Below the pieces are notes generated by a model. It worked only from the letters and a program-made list of their open reading frames with translations. It was not told the origin of the DNA and ran no database searches. Position numbers and translations under genes: made by a program. DNA of 64,000 nt from Halobacillus amylolyticus (GTDB lineage: Bacteria; Bacillota; Bacilli; Bacillales; Halobacillaceae), in NCBI RefSeq assembly GCF_022921115.1, contig NZ_CP095075.1, positions 434,001 through 498,000 of the forward strand, written 5' to 3'. Of this stretch, positions 44,313-53,702 are shown in pieces (positions within the stretch are counted from its first letter, which is position 1; every line of letters starts with the position of its first letter).

Positions 44313-44893
44313 TTTGGGTATTCCTAGCGGTAAGTGGGATTTGTTATGCTGCCTTTAACGGAACGATGGATAAAGTCAATGAAGCTATTTTTTTAACAAT
44401 TGAAGAGAGTGTCATGATTACATTAAGTCTTGCTGGTGTCCTAGTGTTTTGGCTCGGGTTGATGAAAATTGCAGAGGAAGCAGGGTTATTATCGGGTCTG
44501 GCTAAATTATTTAAGCCGATAGTAAAGCGGATTTTCCCAGATATTCCTGAAAATGATCCTGCTTTAGGATACATTCTATCGAATATGACCGCAAATATGT
44601 TTGGTCTAGGGAATGCCGCTACTCCAATGGGGCTTAAGGCAATGAAGGAGATGAAACGGTTATCAGGTTCAGATAAGGCCAGCCGTTCAATGATCACCTT
44701 TTTAGCAATTAATACTTCCTCGCTCACACTCATTCCAACAACTGTGATCGCGATTCGGATGAAGTACGGGTCTGTTGATCCAACAAGTATTGTTGCGGCA
44801 ACGATTTTCGCCACAACGATTTCAACAATTGCAGCGCTTATTATTGATCGTTATTTCTATTATTTGCGTAAAAAGGCTGGTCGAGCATTATGA
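44300..44893 (+). CDS. spmA: spore maturation protein SpmA
   Basis: A 197-residue membrane protein of the nucleoside-recognition (Gate) family, needed with SpmB for dehydration of the spore core. It starts LIWVFLAVSGICYAAFNG and has about four helices; NMTANMFGLGNAATPMGLKAMKEM near residue 96-119 is the family core. The start is TTG at 44300 after GGGGGTGG, inside the end of dacB. It overlaps spmB by four bases. B. subtilis SpmA has 196 residues. Confidence 0.94.
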   Translation: MVNLIWVFLAVSGICYAAFNGTMDKVNEAIFLTIEESVMITLSLAGVLVFWLGLMKIAEEAGLLSGLAKLFKPIVKRIFPDIPENDPALGYILSNMTANMFGLGNAATPMGLKAMKEMKRLSGSDKASRSMITFLAINTSSLTLIPTTVIAIRMKYGSVDPTSIVAATIFATTISTIAALIIDRYFYYLRKKAGRAL

Positions 44894-45402
44894 GTATATG
44901 GCTCATTCCTGCAGTAATCCTTATCGTTCTTGTCACGGCGACGATTAAACGAGTACCTGCCTATGAAGTGTTTGTGGAAGGAAGTAAAGAAGGCATACAA
45001 ATTGCTGTCTCATTGCTTCCTTTTTTGTTAGGAATGATGGTTTCAATAGCTATCTTCCAGGCGTCAGGCGCAATGGATGCTGTACTTAGCTTAGTTAAGC
45101 CATTAACCTCACTTTTTGCAGTCCCTGAGCAAATCTTGCCCCTGGCATTGATCCGGCCAATTTCTGGTACCGCGGCATTAAGTGTAACTACAGAGTTAAT
45201 CCGCACGTTTGGACCAGATTCCATTATTGGACAACTTGCCTCAGTCATGCAAGGAAGTACCGATACGACACTTTATATAATTACCGTTTATTTCGGCGCC
45301 GTAGGAATAAGAAGGATGGGTGATGCATTAAAGGTTGGACTTCTAGCTGATTTAGTTGGTATAATAGCATCAATTATCATCGTAATCATCCTGTTTGGAT
45401 AA
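44890..45402 (+). CDS. spmB: spore maturation protein SpmB
   Basis: Partner of SpmA, also of the nucleoside-recognition family, with about four helices in 170 residues: VPAYEVFVEGSKEGIQIAVSLLPFLLGMMVSI near the start, and LIRPISGTAALSVTTELI with GPDSIIGQLASVMQGSTDTTLYII (about 95-135) as the conserved loop. The pair is required for spore core dehydration and heat resistance; the transported compound, if any, is unknown. ATG overlaps the spmA stop. Confidence 0.94.
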   Translation: MSIWLIPAVILIVLVTATIKRVPAYEVFVEGSKEGIQIAVSLLPFLLGMMVSIAIFQASGAMDAVLSLVKPLTSLFAVPEQILPLALIRPISGTAALSVTTELIRTFGPDSIIGQLASVMQGSTDTTLYIITVYFGAVGIRRMGDALKVGLLADLVGIIASIIIVIILFG

Positions 45403-45417
45403 AACAGGATGATTATT

Positions 45418-45447
45418 TTGTTATATTATGATGAATGCTTGTATAAT
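45418..45447 (+). promoter_or_regulatory. rluB: probable SigA promoter of rluB
   Basis: TTGTTA (45418-45423) and TATAAT (45442-45447), 18 bases apart, about 80 bases before the rluB start. A leader hairpin follows. Confidence 0.5.
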
Positions 45448-45456
45448 AAAGCTGAC

Positions 45457-45483
45457 AAGCCACGCTGTTATAAAGCGTGGCTT
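45457..45483 (+). promoter_or_regulatory. leader hairpin upstream of rluB
   Basis: 10-bp perfect stem AAGCCACGCT with AGCGTGGCTT and a 7-base loop, lying after the putative rluB promoter and before its ribosome site. No T run follows, so it may be a weak terminator of spmB, an mRNA-stabilising stem or a protein site. Confidence 0.5.
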
Positions 45484-45529
45484 CAAGTTATGTGGTTAGT
45501 AAAATTAAGAAAATGAGGAGGACGGTCCA

Positions 45530-46267
45530 ATGGCCAGTATGGAACGTCTGCAAAAAGTGATCGCACACTCGGGTGTTGCTTCACGAAGAAAAGCAGAGAA
45601 AATGATCACCGATGGGAAAGTACGAGTGAATGGAAAAGTTGTCAAAGAGCTTGGGACAAAAGTAAGTTCAAATGATGATGTTGAAGTGGAAGGAGTTCCT
45701 TTAACAAAAGAGGTGCCAGTCTACTATTTGCTTTATAAGCCCCGAGGAGTGATTTCAAGTGTGAAGGACGATAAGGGAAGGAAGGTAGTTACCGACTTTT
45801 TACCAGAAGTGAAGGAGCGTATCTTTCCGATTGGACGGCTTGATTATGATACCTCAGGAATTTTGTTATTAACGAATGATGGAGAACTTGCCAATCTACT
45901 GATGCACCCTAGTCATGAGGTAGATAAAGTATATATTGTCAAAACAAAGGGCATTCCTGATAGTGAGCAGCTTAAAAAGATGAAAAAAGGGATAACCATT
46001 GATGGAGAAACATTCAAAGCTGTCCATACAAAATTCCTTTCTTCAGATGTGAAGAAAAATAGTGCCATTATTCAAGTCATTTTACACGAGGGAAAGAACC
46101 GTCAAATTAGAAAAATGTTTGAGGGGTTAGGCTATCCTGTAGATAAATTAAAGCGCGAACGTTATGGATCATTAACATTACAAGGATTGAACGCTGGTGA
46201 TTATCGTCCGCTTAAGCCGCATGAAGTAAAACAGCTTCGTCAAGTAGCTGAAGAAAATGTTAAATAA
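45530..46267 (+). CDS. rluB: 23S rRNA pseudouridine synthase RluB
   Basis: Converts one uridine of 23S rRNA (position 2605 by E. coli numbering) to pseudouridine. 245 residues. S4 RNA-binding domain at about 4-60 (RLQKVIAHSGVASRRKAEKMI). Catalytic domain with GRLDYDTSGILLLTNDGELAN near residue 103, holding the catalytic Asp, and EGKNRQIRKMFEGLGYPV near 186. The ATG follows GAGGAGGACGGTCC; an ATG nine bases later is an alternative. The place between spmB and resA is conserved in Bacillus. Confidence 0.95.
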   Translation: MASMERLQKVIAHSGVASRRKAEKMITDGKVRVNGKVVKELGTKVSSNDDVEVEGVPLTKEVPVYYLLYKPRGVISSVKDDKGRKVVTDFLPEVKERIFPIGRLDYDTSGILLLTNDGELANLLMHPSHEVDKVYIVKTKGIPDSEQLKKMKKGITIDGETFKAVHTKFLSSDVKKNSAIIQVILHEGKNRQIRKMFEGLGYPVDKLKRERYGSLTLQGLNAGDYRPLKPHEVKQLRQVAEENVK

Positions 46268-46321
46268 TATTCAAGATTTGCTTTGTCGATCAATGTTATA
46301 ATGGTCACAGGAGTGAGTGCT

Positions 46322-46876
46322 ATGAAAGAAAAAACTTTGAAGAAGAAGAAAAAACGATTAATATTCAGGACGAGTATGTTGGCTGTGATGGCTGGACTAG
46401 TGGTTTTTGCATTGGTTTCCAGTTTTAATAAAGAGAAAGCTGTCGTAGCTGAAGGAGAGCCTGCTCCAGATTTTCAATTAGAAAAGTTTGGTTCAGATGG
46501 GGAGACGATTGCGCTTAGCGACTTAGAAGGAAAAGGCGTGATGATTAACTTTTGGGCTACTTATTGCGAACCGTGTAAGGATGAAATGCCGTACATGGAG
46601 AAACTTTACCCTGAATATAAGAAAAAGGGCGTAGAAATCCTTGCCGTTAACTTAGATTCTACTAACATTGTTGTTGAGCAATTTCTAGATAAATATGGGA
46701 TCACTTTTCCTATTCTCCAAGATGAGAATGGACAAGTAATGAACCGGTATAACGTTGGGCCCATTCCATCTACCTTTTTCATCAGTCCAGAAGGAAATGT
46801 TGTGAAGCATGTCGTAGGACCGCTTACCCTAGATAAGTTGGAAGGATATTTGCAGCAAATCACTCCTGAGGCATAG
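46322..46876 (+). CDS. resA: thiol-disulfide oxidoreductase ResA
   Basis: Membrane-anchored thioredoxin that reduces the haem-binding cysteines of apocytochrome c outside the membrane. 184 residues; one helix near 15-35 after a very basic start (KKKKKR). The thioredoxin fold has INFWATYCEPCKDEMPYMEK near residue 76 with CEPC, as in B. subtilis ResA, and the cis-Pro in GPIPSTFFI near 145. ATG at 46322 after AGGAGTGAG is preferred to the start at 46283. First gene of resABCDE. Confidence 0.95.
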   Translation: MKEKTLKKKKKRLIFRTSMLAVMAGLVVFALVSSFNKEKAVVAEGEPAPDFQLEKFGSDGETIALSDLEGKGVMINFWATYCEPCKDEMPYMEKLYPEYKKKGVEILAVNLDSTNIVVEQFLDKYGITFPILQDENGQVMNRYNVGPIPSTFFISPEGNVVKHVVGPLTLDKLEGYLQQITPEA

Positions 46877-46904
46877 AGTCTATTCGAAATTGTGAGGTTT
46901 TACT

Positions 46905-48530
46905 ATGAATAACATTACATGCGAATGTGGGCATGTGAACCCAGAGGGAACGGTGCTATGTGAATCATGTGGCAAGCCCATAGAGAACAATCAGCACATT
47001 GATGGTAATAATGATAATGGGTTATTAAACATGAGGTACGATGGAAGTGCCAGACGATCGCAAACGTATAATCGTACGTCTATTGATAAAATATGGAACT
47101 TCTTTTCTTCCGTTAAGGTCGGCGTCTGGCTCATTGTAATTACAGTAATTGCTTCAGCAGTCGGGACGATATTTCCCCAGGAAATGTACATACCACCAAA
47201 TATCGATGCTGCCACACACTACGCTGATCAATACGGTTTAGCAGGCCAAATTTATTATCAATTGGGCTTTCACAATTTATTTAGTTCTTGGTGGTACATG
47301 CTTTTGCTTGCGATGATTGGAATCTCAATTGTAATAGCAAGTATTGATCGGTTTATACCGCTATATAAAACACTTAAAACCCAAAAGCCAAGACGTCATG
47401 ATTTATTTATGAAGAAACAGAGAATCTTTGGCGAGACGGAGTCAAGTTCAGTAAACTTGGAGCAAGTGAAAACGAATTTAAAAAAGAGCCGTTTCAAGGT
47501 CACAGAACAAGATGGTCATATTTTAGCAGAGAAAAACCGTTTCGCAAGGTGGGGGCCTTACGTCAACCATATCGGATTAATCATCTTTTTACTTGGTACA
47601 CTATTACGGTTTATTCCTGCTCTTTACGTAGATGATTTTGTTTGGGTGAGAGAGGGAGAAACGGCCGTTATTAACGGAACGGAAGGCCAGTATTATATTA
47701 AAAACAAAGAGTTTATTCTGGAAACGTATGATGAGGATGATGAACGATTTCAGGAAGCCCTTCAAAACAATGGCAGTCCAGTGCCGAAAACTTATCAAAC
47801 CAATGCGGTTATTTATGAGAGAGCGGATCCAATCGTAGTCGGTGGGGATCCAGAGCTTGAAAAAATTAAAGAAGATCAGTTGAAAGTGAACCATCCGCTT
47901 AAATTTGGCAGCTTTGCACTTTACCAAGCGAGTTACCAGTTAAATGAATTTAAAGAAATGACATTTAAGATACATGATAAGAACAATGAGGACAGTTCTT
48001 ATGGTCAGTTCACCATTGATTTGTCTGAACCAAAATCAGAGTATAAACTAGAAAGCGGCTATCGTGTTGTCCTCGATTCCTATTTCCCAGAATATGAACT
48101 TAAAGACGGAGCTCCTGTTTCCGTGTCTAGGTATCCCAAGAATCCGGCTTTTGTTTTTAAAGTCTTTCCACCTGGTGAGTCAGAGCCAGAAATAAGCTTT
48201 GCCGGAATTGGTGCCAATGTTGATGCTACAGGCGAAAATGATTATAAAGTAGGCTTGGTCGATTTTGATGTTCGTGATGTAACCGGTTTGACTGTTCGTA
48301 AAGATTATACACTTCCATTTATTGCATTAGGCGGAGCTATTTTCATGATCGGTGTCATTCAAGGGATGTATTGGAACCATAGAAGAATCTGGATTAAGCC
48401 GAAGGAAAATGGAGCATGGATTGCTGGACATACGAATAAGAACTGGTTCGCATTAAGACGGGAGATCGATAAAGTCATTGTTGACACAGGAATTGAACCA
48501 CCTAAGGATCAACAAGAAATGGAAAGTTAG
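46905..48530 (+). CDS. resB: cytochrome c biogenesis protein ResB
   Basis: Half of the ResBC (CcsA/CcsB, system II) haem exporter and cytochrome c synthase. 541 residues with four membrane helices (about 62-85, 122-145, 210-230, 475-495) and a large extracytoplasmic domain. At the N-terminus there is an added zinc-ribbon-like motif, CECGHVNPEGTVLCESCGKP (residues about 5-24), absent from shorter family members. VNHIGLIIFLLGTLLR near 209 is conserved, with its His. Twenty-eight bases after resA, 32 before resC. Confidence 0.93.
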   Translation: MNNITCECGHVNPEGTVLCESCGKPIENNQHIDGNNDNGLLNMRYDGSARRSQTYNRTSIDKIWNFFSSVKVGVWLIVITVIASAVGTIFPQEMYIPPNIDAATHYADQYGLAGQIYYQLGFHNLFSSWWYMLLLAMIGISIVIASIDRFIPLYKTLKTQKPRRHDLFMKKQRIFGETESSSVNLEQVKTNLKKSRFKVTEQDGHILAEKNRFARWGPYVNHIGLIIFLLGTLLRFIPALYVDDFVWVREGETAVINGTEGQYYIKNKEFILETYDEDDERFQEALQNNGSPVPKTYQTNAVIYERADPIVVGGDPELEKIKEDQLKVNHPLKFGSFALYQASYQLNEFKEMTFKIHDKNNEDSSYGQFTIDLSEPKSEYKLESGYRVVLDSYFPEYELKDGAPVSVSRYPKNPAFVFKVFPPGESEPEISFAGIGANVDATGENDYKVGLVDFDVRDVTGLTVRKDYTLPFIALGGAIFMIGVIQGMYWNHRRIWIKPKENGAWIAGHTNKNWFALRREIDKVIVDTGIEPPKDQQEMES

Positions 48531-48562
48531 CCTCATAAGCAGGCGATTAAGGAGGGTGTACA

Positions 48563-49744
48563 ATGGATCTAAGTACAATAAGCAGTAATTTGCTTTATGC
48601 CGCTTTTGTTATCTATTTAATTGCTACGTTTTTCTTCGGAGGAACAATACGTGATAAGAAAAGCAAGAGGGCGGGAGTTGCAGGTAAAATTGGTATAACA
48701 TTGACCATTATAGGGTTCCTTACTCAAATTGGTTATTTCTTTACAAGGTGGGGAGCAAGCGGACATGCCCCTGTTAGTAATTTGTTTGAGTTTACAACAT
48801 TCTTTGGCATGATGCTTGTACTGGCGTTTATCGTTATGTATTTTATTTATCGCATCAATGTTCTCGGATTATTTGCATTGCCTATAGCCCTGTTGATTAT
48901 AGCTTTTGCAAGTATGTTTCCCAGCGAAATATCACCACTTGTGCCATCACTCCAGTCACATTGGCTTTACATCCATGTGACAACAGCATCACTTGGCCAA
49001 GCAATATTATCTGTTAGTTTTGTTGCTGGATTAATCCTCTTAATCCGACAAATTGATCAAAGTAAAAATTCCAAACAAACCTTTTGGCTGGAGTTTGTGA
49101 TCTATATGCTTGCTACGGCTTTAGCCTTTATTATCATCTCTTCGACCTTTAATGCGATGAATTATGAGGCAACTTTCGAAGCACCCATAGAAGGACAGCC
49201 AACTGAGATCACGTATCAAATGCCGGCTATAGCAGGACCAACAGATGGTGAGCTGCTTACAGATAATATGTCACCGCTATTTAATGTGCCAGAGTGGATG
49301 CGCGGACAAGATGCCGCTGTTAAATTTAATACAATGATTTGGTCATTCCTTGGCGGTCTAGCTCTTTATTGGCTTGCACGTTTAATTTTAAGAAAGCGGA
49401 TTGGTGCAGCTATTCAGCCATTGCTTAAAAAAGCGAATCCAGAGCTTGTTGATGAGGTGTCTTACCGTGCAGTTGCAATCGGCTTCCCTATTTTCACACT
49501 GGGAGCACTCATTTTTGCTATGATCTGGGCTCAACAGGCTTGGGATCGCTTCTGGGGATGGGATCCTAAAGAAGTATGGGCATTAATAACTTTCTTCTTC
49601 TATGCTGCGTTTTTACACCTTAGACTTTCTAGAGGCTGGCATGGAACGAGGTCAGCCTGGCTTGCAGTAGGTGGGTTTGCCATTATTATGTTCAATTTAC
49701 TTGCGGTAAACTTAATCATATCTGGGCTGCACTCCTACGCATAA
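48563..49744 (+). CDS. resC: cytochrome c biogenesis protein ResC
   Basis: Haem-handling partner of ResB. 393 residues with about eight membrane helices. The tryptophan-rich WWD-type haem loop is [19 protein letters not shown] near residue 330. Conserved His residues lie near [14 protein letters not shown] (about 132-145) and in [15 protein letters not shown]. The ATG follows AAGGAGGGTG. Same strand and operon as resB; in B. subtilis resABC can be read with or without resDE. Confidence 0.95.
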   Translation: MDLSTISSNLLYAAFVIYLIATFFFGGTIRDKKSKRAGVAGKIGITLTIIGFLTQIGYFFTRWGASGHAPVSNLFEFTTFFGMMLVLAFIVMYFIYRINVLGLFALPIALLIIAFASMFPSEISPLVPSLQSHWLYIHVTTASLGQAILSVSFVAGLILLIRQIDQSKNSKQTFWLEFVIYMLATALAFIIISSTFNAMNYEATFEAPIEGQPTEITYQMPAIAGPTDGELLTDNMSPLFNVPEWMRGQDAAVKFNTMIWSFLGGLALYWLARLILRKRIGAAIQPLLKKANPELVDEVSYRAVAIGFPIFTLGALIFAMIWAQQAWDRFWGWDPKEVWALITFFFYAAFLHLRLSRGWHGTRSAWLAVGGFAIIMFNLLAVNLIISGLHSYA

Positions 49745-49843
49745 GGCAATCGTGAGGCAGGAAGGGTTTGTACACCCATCCTGCCTTTTACTATAATGGT
49801 AGACAGAGAATTCGTAGTTAGGGAAAATGGAGGGAACAAGCAA

Positions 49844-50560
49844 ATGGACCATGAAGCAAAAATATTAGTTGTTGATGATGAGGAGCGTATTCGAAGGCTT
49901 ATCCGCATGTATCTAGAACGTGAAGACTATGCTATAGAAGAAGCTGAAGATGGAGAGGAAGCTATAAAGAAAGCTTTACAGGAAGATTATGATGTGATTT
50001 TACTAGACCTCATGATGCCAGGTAAAGATGGCATTGAAGTATGTAAAGAATTACGTGAGAAAAAGGCGACTCCTGTGATTATGTTGACGGCTAAAGGTGA
50101 GGAAGCCAATCGTGTACAAGGCTTTGAAGTAGGGACAGATGACTACATTGTAAAGCCATTTAGTCCGAGGGAAGTAGTTCTGCGTGTGAAAGCGCTTCTA
50201 AGGCGAGCTTCAACTACAAAATTTTTAGAAACCAATACGTCAGCGAGAAATGTGCTGGTATTTCCGCATATGACCATTGATAATGATGCCCATCGTATCA
50301 CAGCTGATGGCAAAGAGGTTGCGTTGACACCTAAAGAGTACGAGTTGCTTAATTATATGGCCCAAACCCCTGATAAAGTGTTTGATCGAGAACAATTGCT
50401 GAAAGAGGTATGGCAATATGAGTTCTTTGGTGATTTGCGCACTGTGGATACACATGTGAAGCGCCTACGTGAAAAATTAAGTAAGGTGTCAGCAGATGCG
50501 GCTGGTATGATTGTTACAGTATGGGGTGTCGGTTATAAATTTGAGGTTAGTGGCGAGTAA
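49844..50560 (+). CDS. resD: response regulator ResD
   Basis: OmpR-type activator of aerobic and anaerobic respiration genes, nitrite and nitric-oxide responses. 238 residues. Receiver domain about 1-120: ILVVDDEERIRRL, phospho-acceptor Asp in VILLDLMMPGKDG near residue 55, Lys in YIVKPFSPRE near 104. Winged-helix DNA-binding domain about 135-235 with LTPKEYELLNYMAQTPDKVF and VDTHVKRLREKL. ATG at 49844 after ATGGAGGGAACA is preferred over 49796. Its last base is the first base of resE. Confidence 0.95.
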   Translation: MDHEAKILVVDDEERIRRLIRMYLEREDYAIEEAEDGEEAIKKALQEDYDVILLDLMMPGKDGIEVCKELREKKATPVIMLTAKGEEANRVQGFEVGTDDYIVKPFSPREVVLRVKALLRRASTTKFLETNTSARNVLVFPHMTIDNDAHRITADGKEVALTPKEYELLNYMAQTPDKVFDREQLLKEVWQYEFFGDLRTVDTHVKRLREKLSKVSADAAGMIVTVWGVGYKFEVSGE

Positions 50561-52341
50561 TGTTTTGGCGCAGCGTTGTTGGAAAACTATGGTTTACGAT
50601 TCTTCTGCTCGTTTGTTTTGTTTTAGTCATACTCACCTTTCTCCTTTTAAAATTTTTTGAAAACTACCATGTATTAGAAGCAGAACGGGAGTTGTTGCAA
50701 ACAGCTTCGAAAGTATCTGAGGTTGTAGAAGAGTACGAGGATCGTGACTTAATATTATCTATGACTAATTTAATTAAAGATCCTGCTAGTCAAATCCTTG
50801 TGGCCTATGATTCGACTGACTTTTTAACATCTTCCAGTGACTCAAATACATTGCCGTCTATAGGTTATACGTGGTTTATGAATGACAATGATCTTTCCTC
50901 AGTTATAGAAAATGGCGAGGATGTTATGAAAGTTGCAGGATTTGAACAGTCAGAACTTGAGATTATGGTAGTCGGTACACCACTTACCAATGATCAAGGA
51001 GCTGTATTTGTATATCAATCCTTAGATACTATTCAAAAAACCTCGAATCAAACTACGAAAATAGTTTTTTTAGGGGCAGGAATCGCTATTATACTAACGA
51101 CAATCTTTGCCTTCTTCCTATCGACTCGAATAACCGCGCCCTTGATAAAAATGCGGGAAGGGGCATTAGAACTTGCTAAGGGAGAATTCAATACGAAAAT
51201 CCCGATTTTAACTCATGATGAGATTGGTGAATTAGCAATGGCTTTTAATCGTATGGGACGAGAGCTTAAGTTTCACATTAATGCCGTAAATCAAGAAAAA
51301 GAACAACTTTCTGGTATTTTAAGATCTATGGCAGATGGAGTCCTGACGATTAATCGCAAAGGAGAAATCTTAGTATCAAATCCGCCAGCCGATCAGTTTT
51401 ATCAATCATGGAGTTATGAAAATTATTCTGTTCAGGCATCAGAGGAAAAACGGCAAGTTCCACAGCCCATGCGAAAATTGTTTGATGAGGTGATTGAAAG
51501 CGAACAGGAAGTCATAACCGAAATCACAGTTCAAGGTCGTACATGGGTGATGCTTATGACCCCCCTTTATGATCGAACATATATTAGAGGTGCGGTCGCC
51601 GTGCTTCGTGACATGACGGAAGAACGGAGATTAGATAAGTTAAGGAAAGATTTTATCGCTAACGTTTCACACGAACTTCGAACACCGATCTCCATGCTGC
51701 AAGGATATAGTGAAGCCATTGTAGATGATATCGCAGAATCAAAAGAAGATAAAAATGAACTGGCGAAAATTATACACGATGAATCATTGCGTATTGGCAG
51801 GCTAGTGAATGAACTACTTGATCTGGCACGAATGGAAGCAGGTCACATTACTCTTTATATTGATTCGGTAGAGGTGAAGCCGCTTCTAGAAAAGATCATT
51901 CGCAAATTTCAAGGGTTGGCAAATGAGCGAGGGATTGAATTACAACTTCACTTTAGCGATAACTCCAGCATGATGAATGTAGATGCTGACCGTATTGAAC
52001 AAGTCTTAACTAACTTAATTGATAATGCGATCCGCCATTCTGATGACCAAGGGTCAGTTGATGTAAAGATCGAACGAACTTCTACTGAATGGGTGTTTGA
52101 AGTCATTGATTCTGGTCCGGGAATTCCAGAAGAAGATCTTCCATTTGTTTTTGAGAGATTTTATAAAGCAGATAAATCAAGGAAAAGAGAGACAAGTAAA
52201 AAAGGAACAGGCCTAGGGCTCTCGATAGCCAAAAATATTGTAGAAGCACATAAAGGTTCCATACATGTCCATAGTAAACTGAATGAGGGAACCACCTTTA
52301 CTTTTAGACTGCCGGTTGATCTCGAGATTAATAACAAATAG
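50560..52341 (+). CDS. resE: sensor histidine kinase ResE
   Basis: Membrane kinase that phosphorylates ResD in response to oxygen limitation and nitric oxide. 593 residues. Helix near 10-30, outer sensing region, helix near 168-190, HAMP (about 190-243), PAS-like region (about 250-360), then FIANVSHELRTPISMLQGY with the phospho-His near 375. ATPase domain with DRIEQVLTNLIDNAIRHSD near 480, VIDSGPGIPEED and GTGLGLSIAKNIVEAH. One-base overlap with resD (TAATG). Confidence 0.95.
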   Translation: MFWRSVVGKLWFTILLLVCFVLVILTFLLLKFFENYHVLEAERELLQTASKVSEVVEEYEDRDLILSMTNLIKDPASQILVAYDSTDFLTSSSDSNTLPSIGYTWFMNDNDLSSVIENGEDVMKVAGFEQSELEIMVVGTPLTNDQGAVFVYQSLDTIQKTSNQTTKIVFLGAGIAIILTTIFAFFLSTRITAPLIKMREGALELAKGEFNTKIPILTHDEIGELAMAFNRMGRELKFHINAVNQEKEQLSGILRSMADGVLTINRKGEILVSNPPADQFYQSWSYENYSVQASEEKRQVPQPMRKLFDEVIESEQEVITEITVQGRTWVMLMTPLYDRTYIRGAVAVLRDMTEERRLDKLRKDFIANVSHELRTPISMLQGYSEAIVDDIAESKEDKNELAKIIHDESLRIGRLVNELLDLARMEAGHITLYIDSVEVKPLLEKIIRKFQGLANERGIELQLHFSDNSSMMNVDADRIEQVLTNLIDNAIRHSDDQGSVDVKIERTSTEWVFEVIDSGPGIPEEDLPFVFERFYKADKSRKRETSKKGTGLGLSIAKNIVEAHKGSIHVHSKLNEGTTFTFRLPVDLEINNK

Positions 52342-52392
52342 CTTGATAATTGGCTGCCCTTCATGTACGATAAACAGGAATAAAATAAATAG

Positions 52393-52550
52393 AGTTAGGT
52401 ACCTTTTCGGGTGAAATAGGGAATCTGGTGAAAGGCTAGAACTGTCCTCGCAACTGTATGTGTAGACGAAAAAGGGAGACCACTGCGAGTAAGTCGCGGG
52501 AAGGCCCTTGACTAGAACGACACACAAGTCAGTAGACCTGCCTAATCTTA
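52393..52550 (+). promoter_or_regulatory. cobalamin (B12) riboswitch
   Basis: Conserved blocks in order: GGTACC paired start, AGGGAATCTGGTGAAA-type core, GAACTGTCCTCGCAACTGTA, GCGGGAAGGCC, and the B12 box AGTCAGTAGACCTGCC (52527-52542). This is the adenosylcobalamin riboswitch pattern; binding of coenzyme B12 lowers expression of transport or synthesis genes. It lies upstream of the DUF4430 lipoprotein and ECF S component and is followed by a terminator. Confidence 0.93.
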
Positions 52551-52637
52551 CACTGTTTCAAAGCTTCGGGGATTGAGCGTTTGAGGCAACCGGTCTGATT
52601 CGTGTAATGTACTTACATAGCCTTACTGGTATGTCTT

Positions 52638-52670
52638 AAGCCTGTTCTTCTATTGAAGGACAGGCTTTTA
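52638..52670 (+). terminator. riboswitch-controlled terminator
   Basis: 13-bp stem AAGCCTGTTCTTC with GAAGGACAGGCTT (one G-U pair), loop TATT, then TTTTATAG. It lies about 90 bases after the B12 box, the usual place of an expression platform. Confidence 0.75.
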
Positions 52671-52755
52671 TAGTTGGTTAGATCTGTGTTGTCCAGTCAT
52701 CTCCTTCCTTCGACTAGCTTTGAAAGTAAATTCAAATAGGGATAGGAGTTTTTTT

Positions 52756-53154
52756 ATGGGAAAGATGTATACATTATTATCTGCACTTATGCTGACGATG
52801 GTCGTGCTGGCAGGTTGTCAAACGGAAAGTGGCAGCGAGGAAGAAACTGCTTCCAATCAAGAGGAGAAACAAGAGGTAACCCTCCAAATTGAGCTTTCTA
52901 AGAATAAAGGCGAGGAAGTCATTTCGACTAAAGAAGTGACCGTTGAAGAAGGAACCATGCTTATGGATGTGATGAAGAACAACTTTGAAGTGGAAGAAAG
53001 TGAAGGGTTTATCAATAGCATAGAAGGAATCTCTGCTACTGAACAAAAGGCATGGTTGTTTACAATTAATGGTGAATCTTCAATGGTTGGAGCTAATGAA
53101 TATGAAGTGAAACAGGGAGACGAAATCGTTTTTGACTTTCACGCTTGGGAATGA
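52756..53154 (+). CDS. DUF4430 lipoprotein, probable corrinoid-binding protein
   Basis: A 132-residue lipoprotein: signal peptide with lipobox VLAGC (Cys near residue 19), an acidic linker, then a DUF4430 domain (about 45-132) ending AWLFTINGESSMVGANEYEVKQGDEIVFDF. This domain is related to the C-terminal domain of eukaryotic transcobalamin and intrinsic factor. Placed behind a B12 riboswitch and six bases before an ECF S component, it probably captures cobalamin or a precursor at the outer face. ATG at 52756 after ATAGGAG is preferred to the earlier start at 52720. Confidence 0.8.
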   Translation: MGKMYTLLSALMLTMVVLAGCQTESGSEEETASNQEEKQEVTLQIELSKNKGEEVISTKEVTVEEGTMLMDVMKNNFEVEESEGFINSIEGISATEQKAWLFTINGESSMVGANEYEVKQGDEIVFDFHAWE

Positions 53155-53160
53155 TGAGAA

Positions 53161-53670
53161 ATGAACACCTATAAACTTACGTTGATTGCTATGCTCGCCT
53201 CTATAGCAATTGCAGGAAGGCTTGTCATGGCAAACATTCCTAATGTCCAGCCTGTAACAGCGATCATTATCATTACAGGGTTTTGGTTAGGGCCGTTTTC
53301 AGCAATAATTATGGCTTTTTTAACCACTTTTCTGTCGAATGTATTTTTAGGGATGGGGTACTGGACAATATGGCAAGTCGTTTCATGGTCTATAATTGGA
53401 ATGGCTGCAGGACTGATCGGAAAGTATTGGTCCGCGATACCAGTGTGGCTTCTCTCGATATATGGGTTTATAAGTGGAATCTTATATGGTTTTATCATTT
53501 CATTAACGATGAGGGCAGCCGGTCAGCCATTTTGGGCTTATTATTTAGCTGGACTGCCACTAGATTTAAACCATGCCGCTAGTAACGTTATCTTTATACT
53601 TGTGCTTTCGCCTGTGCTAGGTACATTATTTTCCAGGTATCAAAAAAGGCATGCGATTTCAAATGTATAG
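53161..53670 (+). CDS. ECF transporter S component, probable corrinoid-specific
   Basis: A 169-residue membrane protein with six helices: an energy-coupling-factor S component. The first helix has the AAxxA-like pattern (LTLIAMLASIAIAGRLVMANIPNVQPVTAII), which binds EcfT. NVFLGMGYWTIWQVVSW near residue 60 and LPLDLNHAASNVIF near 137 are typical of this S-component group. The shared EcfA/EcfT genes are expected near the ribosomal genes, outside the window. B12-riboswitch control suggests cobalamin or cobinamide uptake. The ATG follows GGGAATGATGAGAA. Confidence 0.82.
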   Translation: MNTYKLTLIAMLASIAIAGRLVMANIPNVQPVTAIIIITGFWLGPFSAIIMAFLTTFLSNVFLGMGYWTIWQVVSWSIIGMAAGLIGKYWSAIPVWLLSIYGFISGILYGFIISLTMRAAGQPFWAYYLAGLPLDLNHAASNVIFILVLSPVLGTLFSRYQKRHAISNV

Positions 53671-53702
53671 TAAGTGGCTATTTCGATGGAAAAACCACTT
53701 AG

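Noticed and set aside
44344..44814. Minus-strand frame of 156 codons opposite spmA
   Set aside because: Antisense shadow of spmA with no ribosome site or family motif.
52213..52527. Minus-strand frame of 104 codons over the resE end and riboswitch
   Set aside because: Antisense to resE and to the conserved cobalamin riboswitch.
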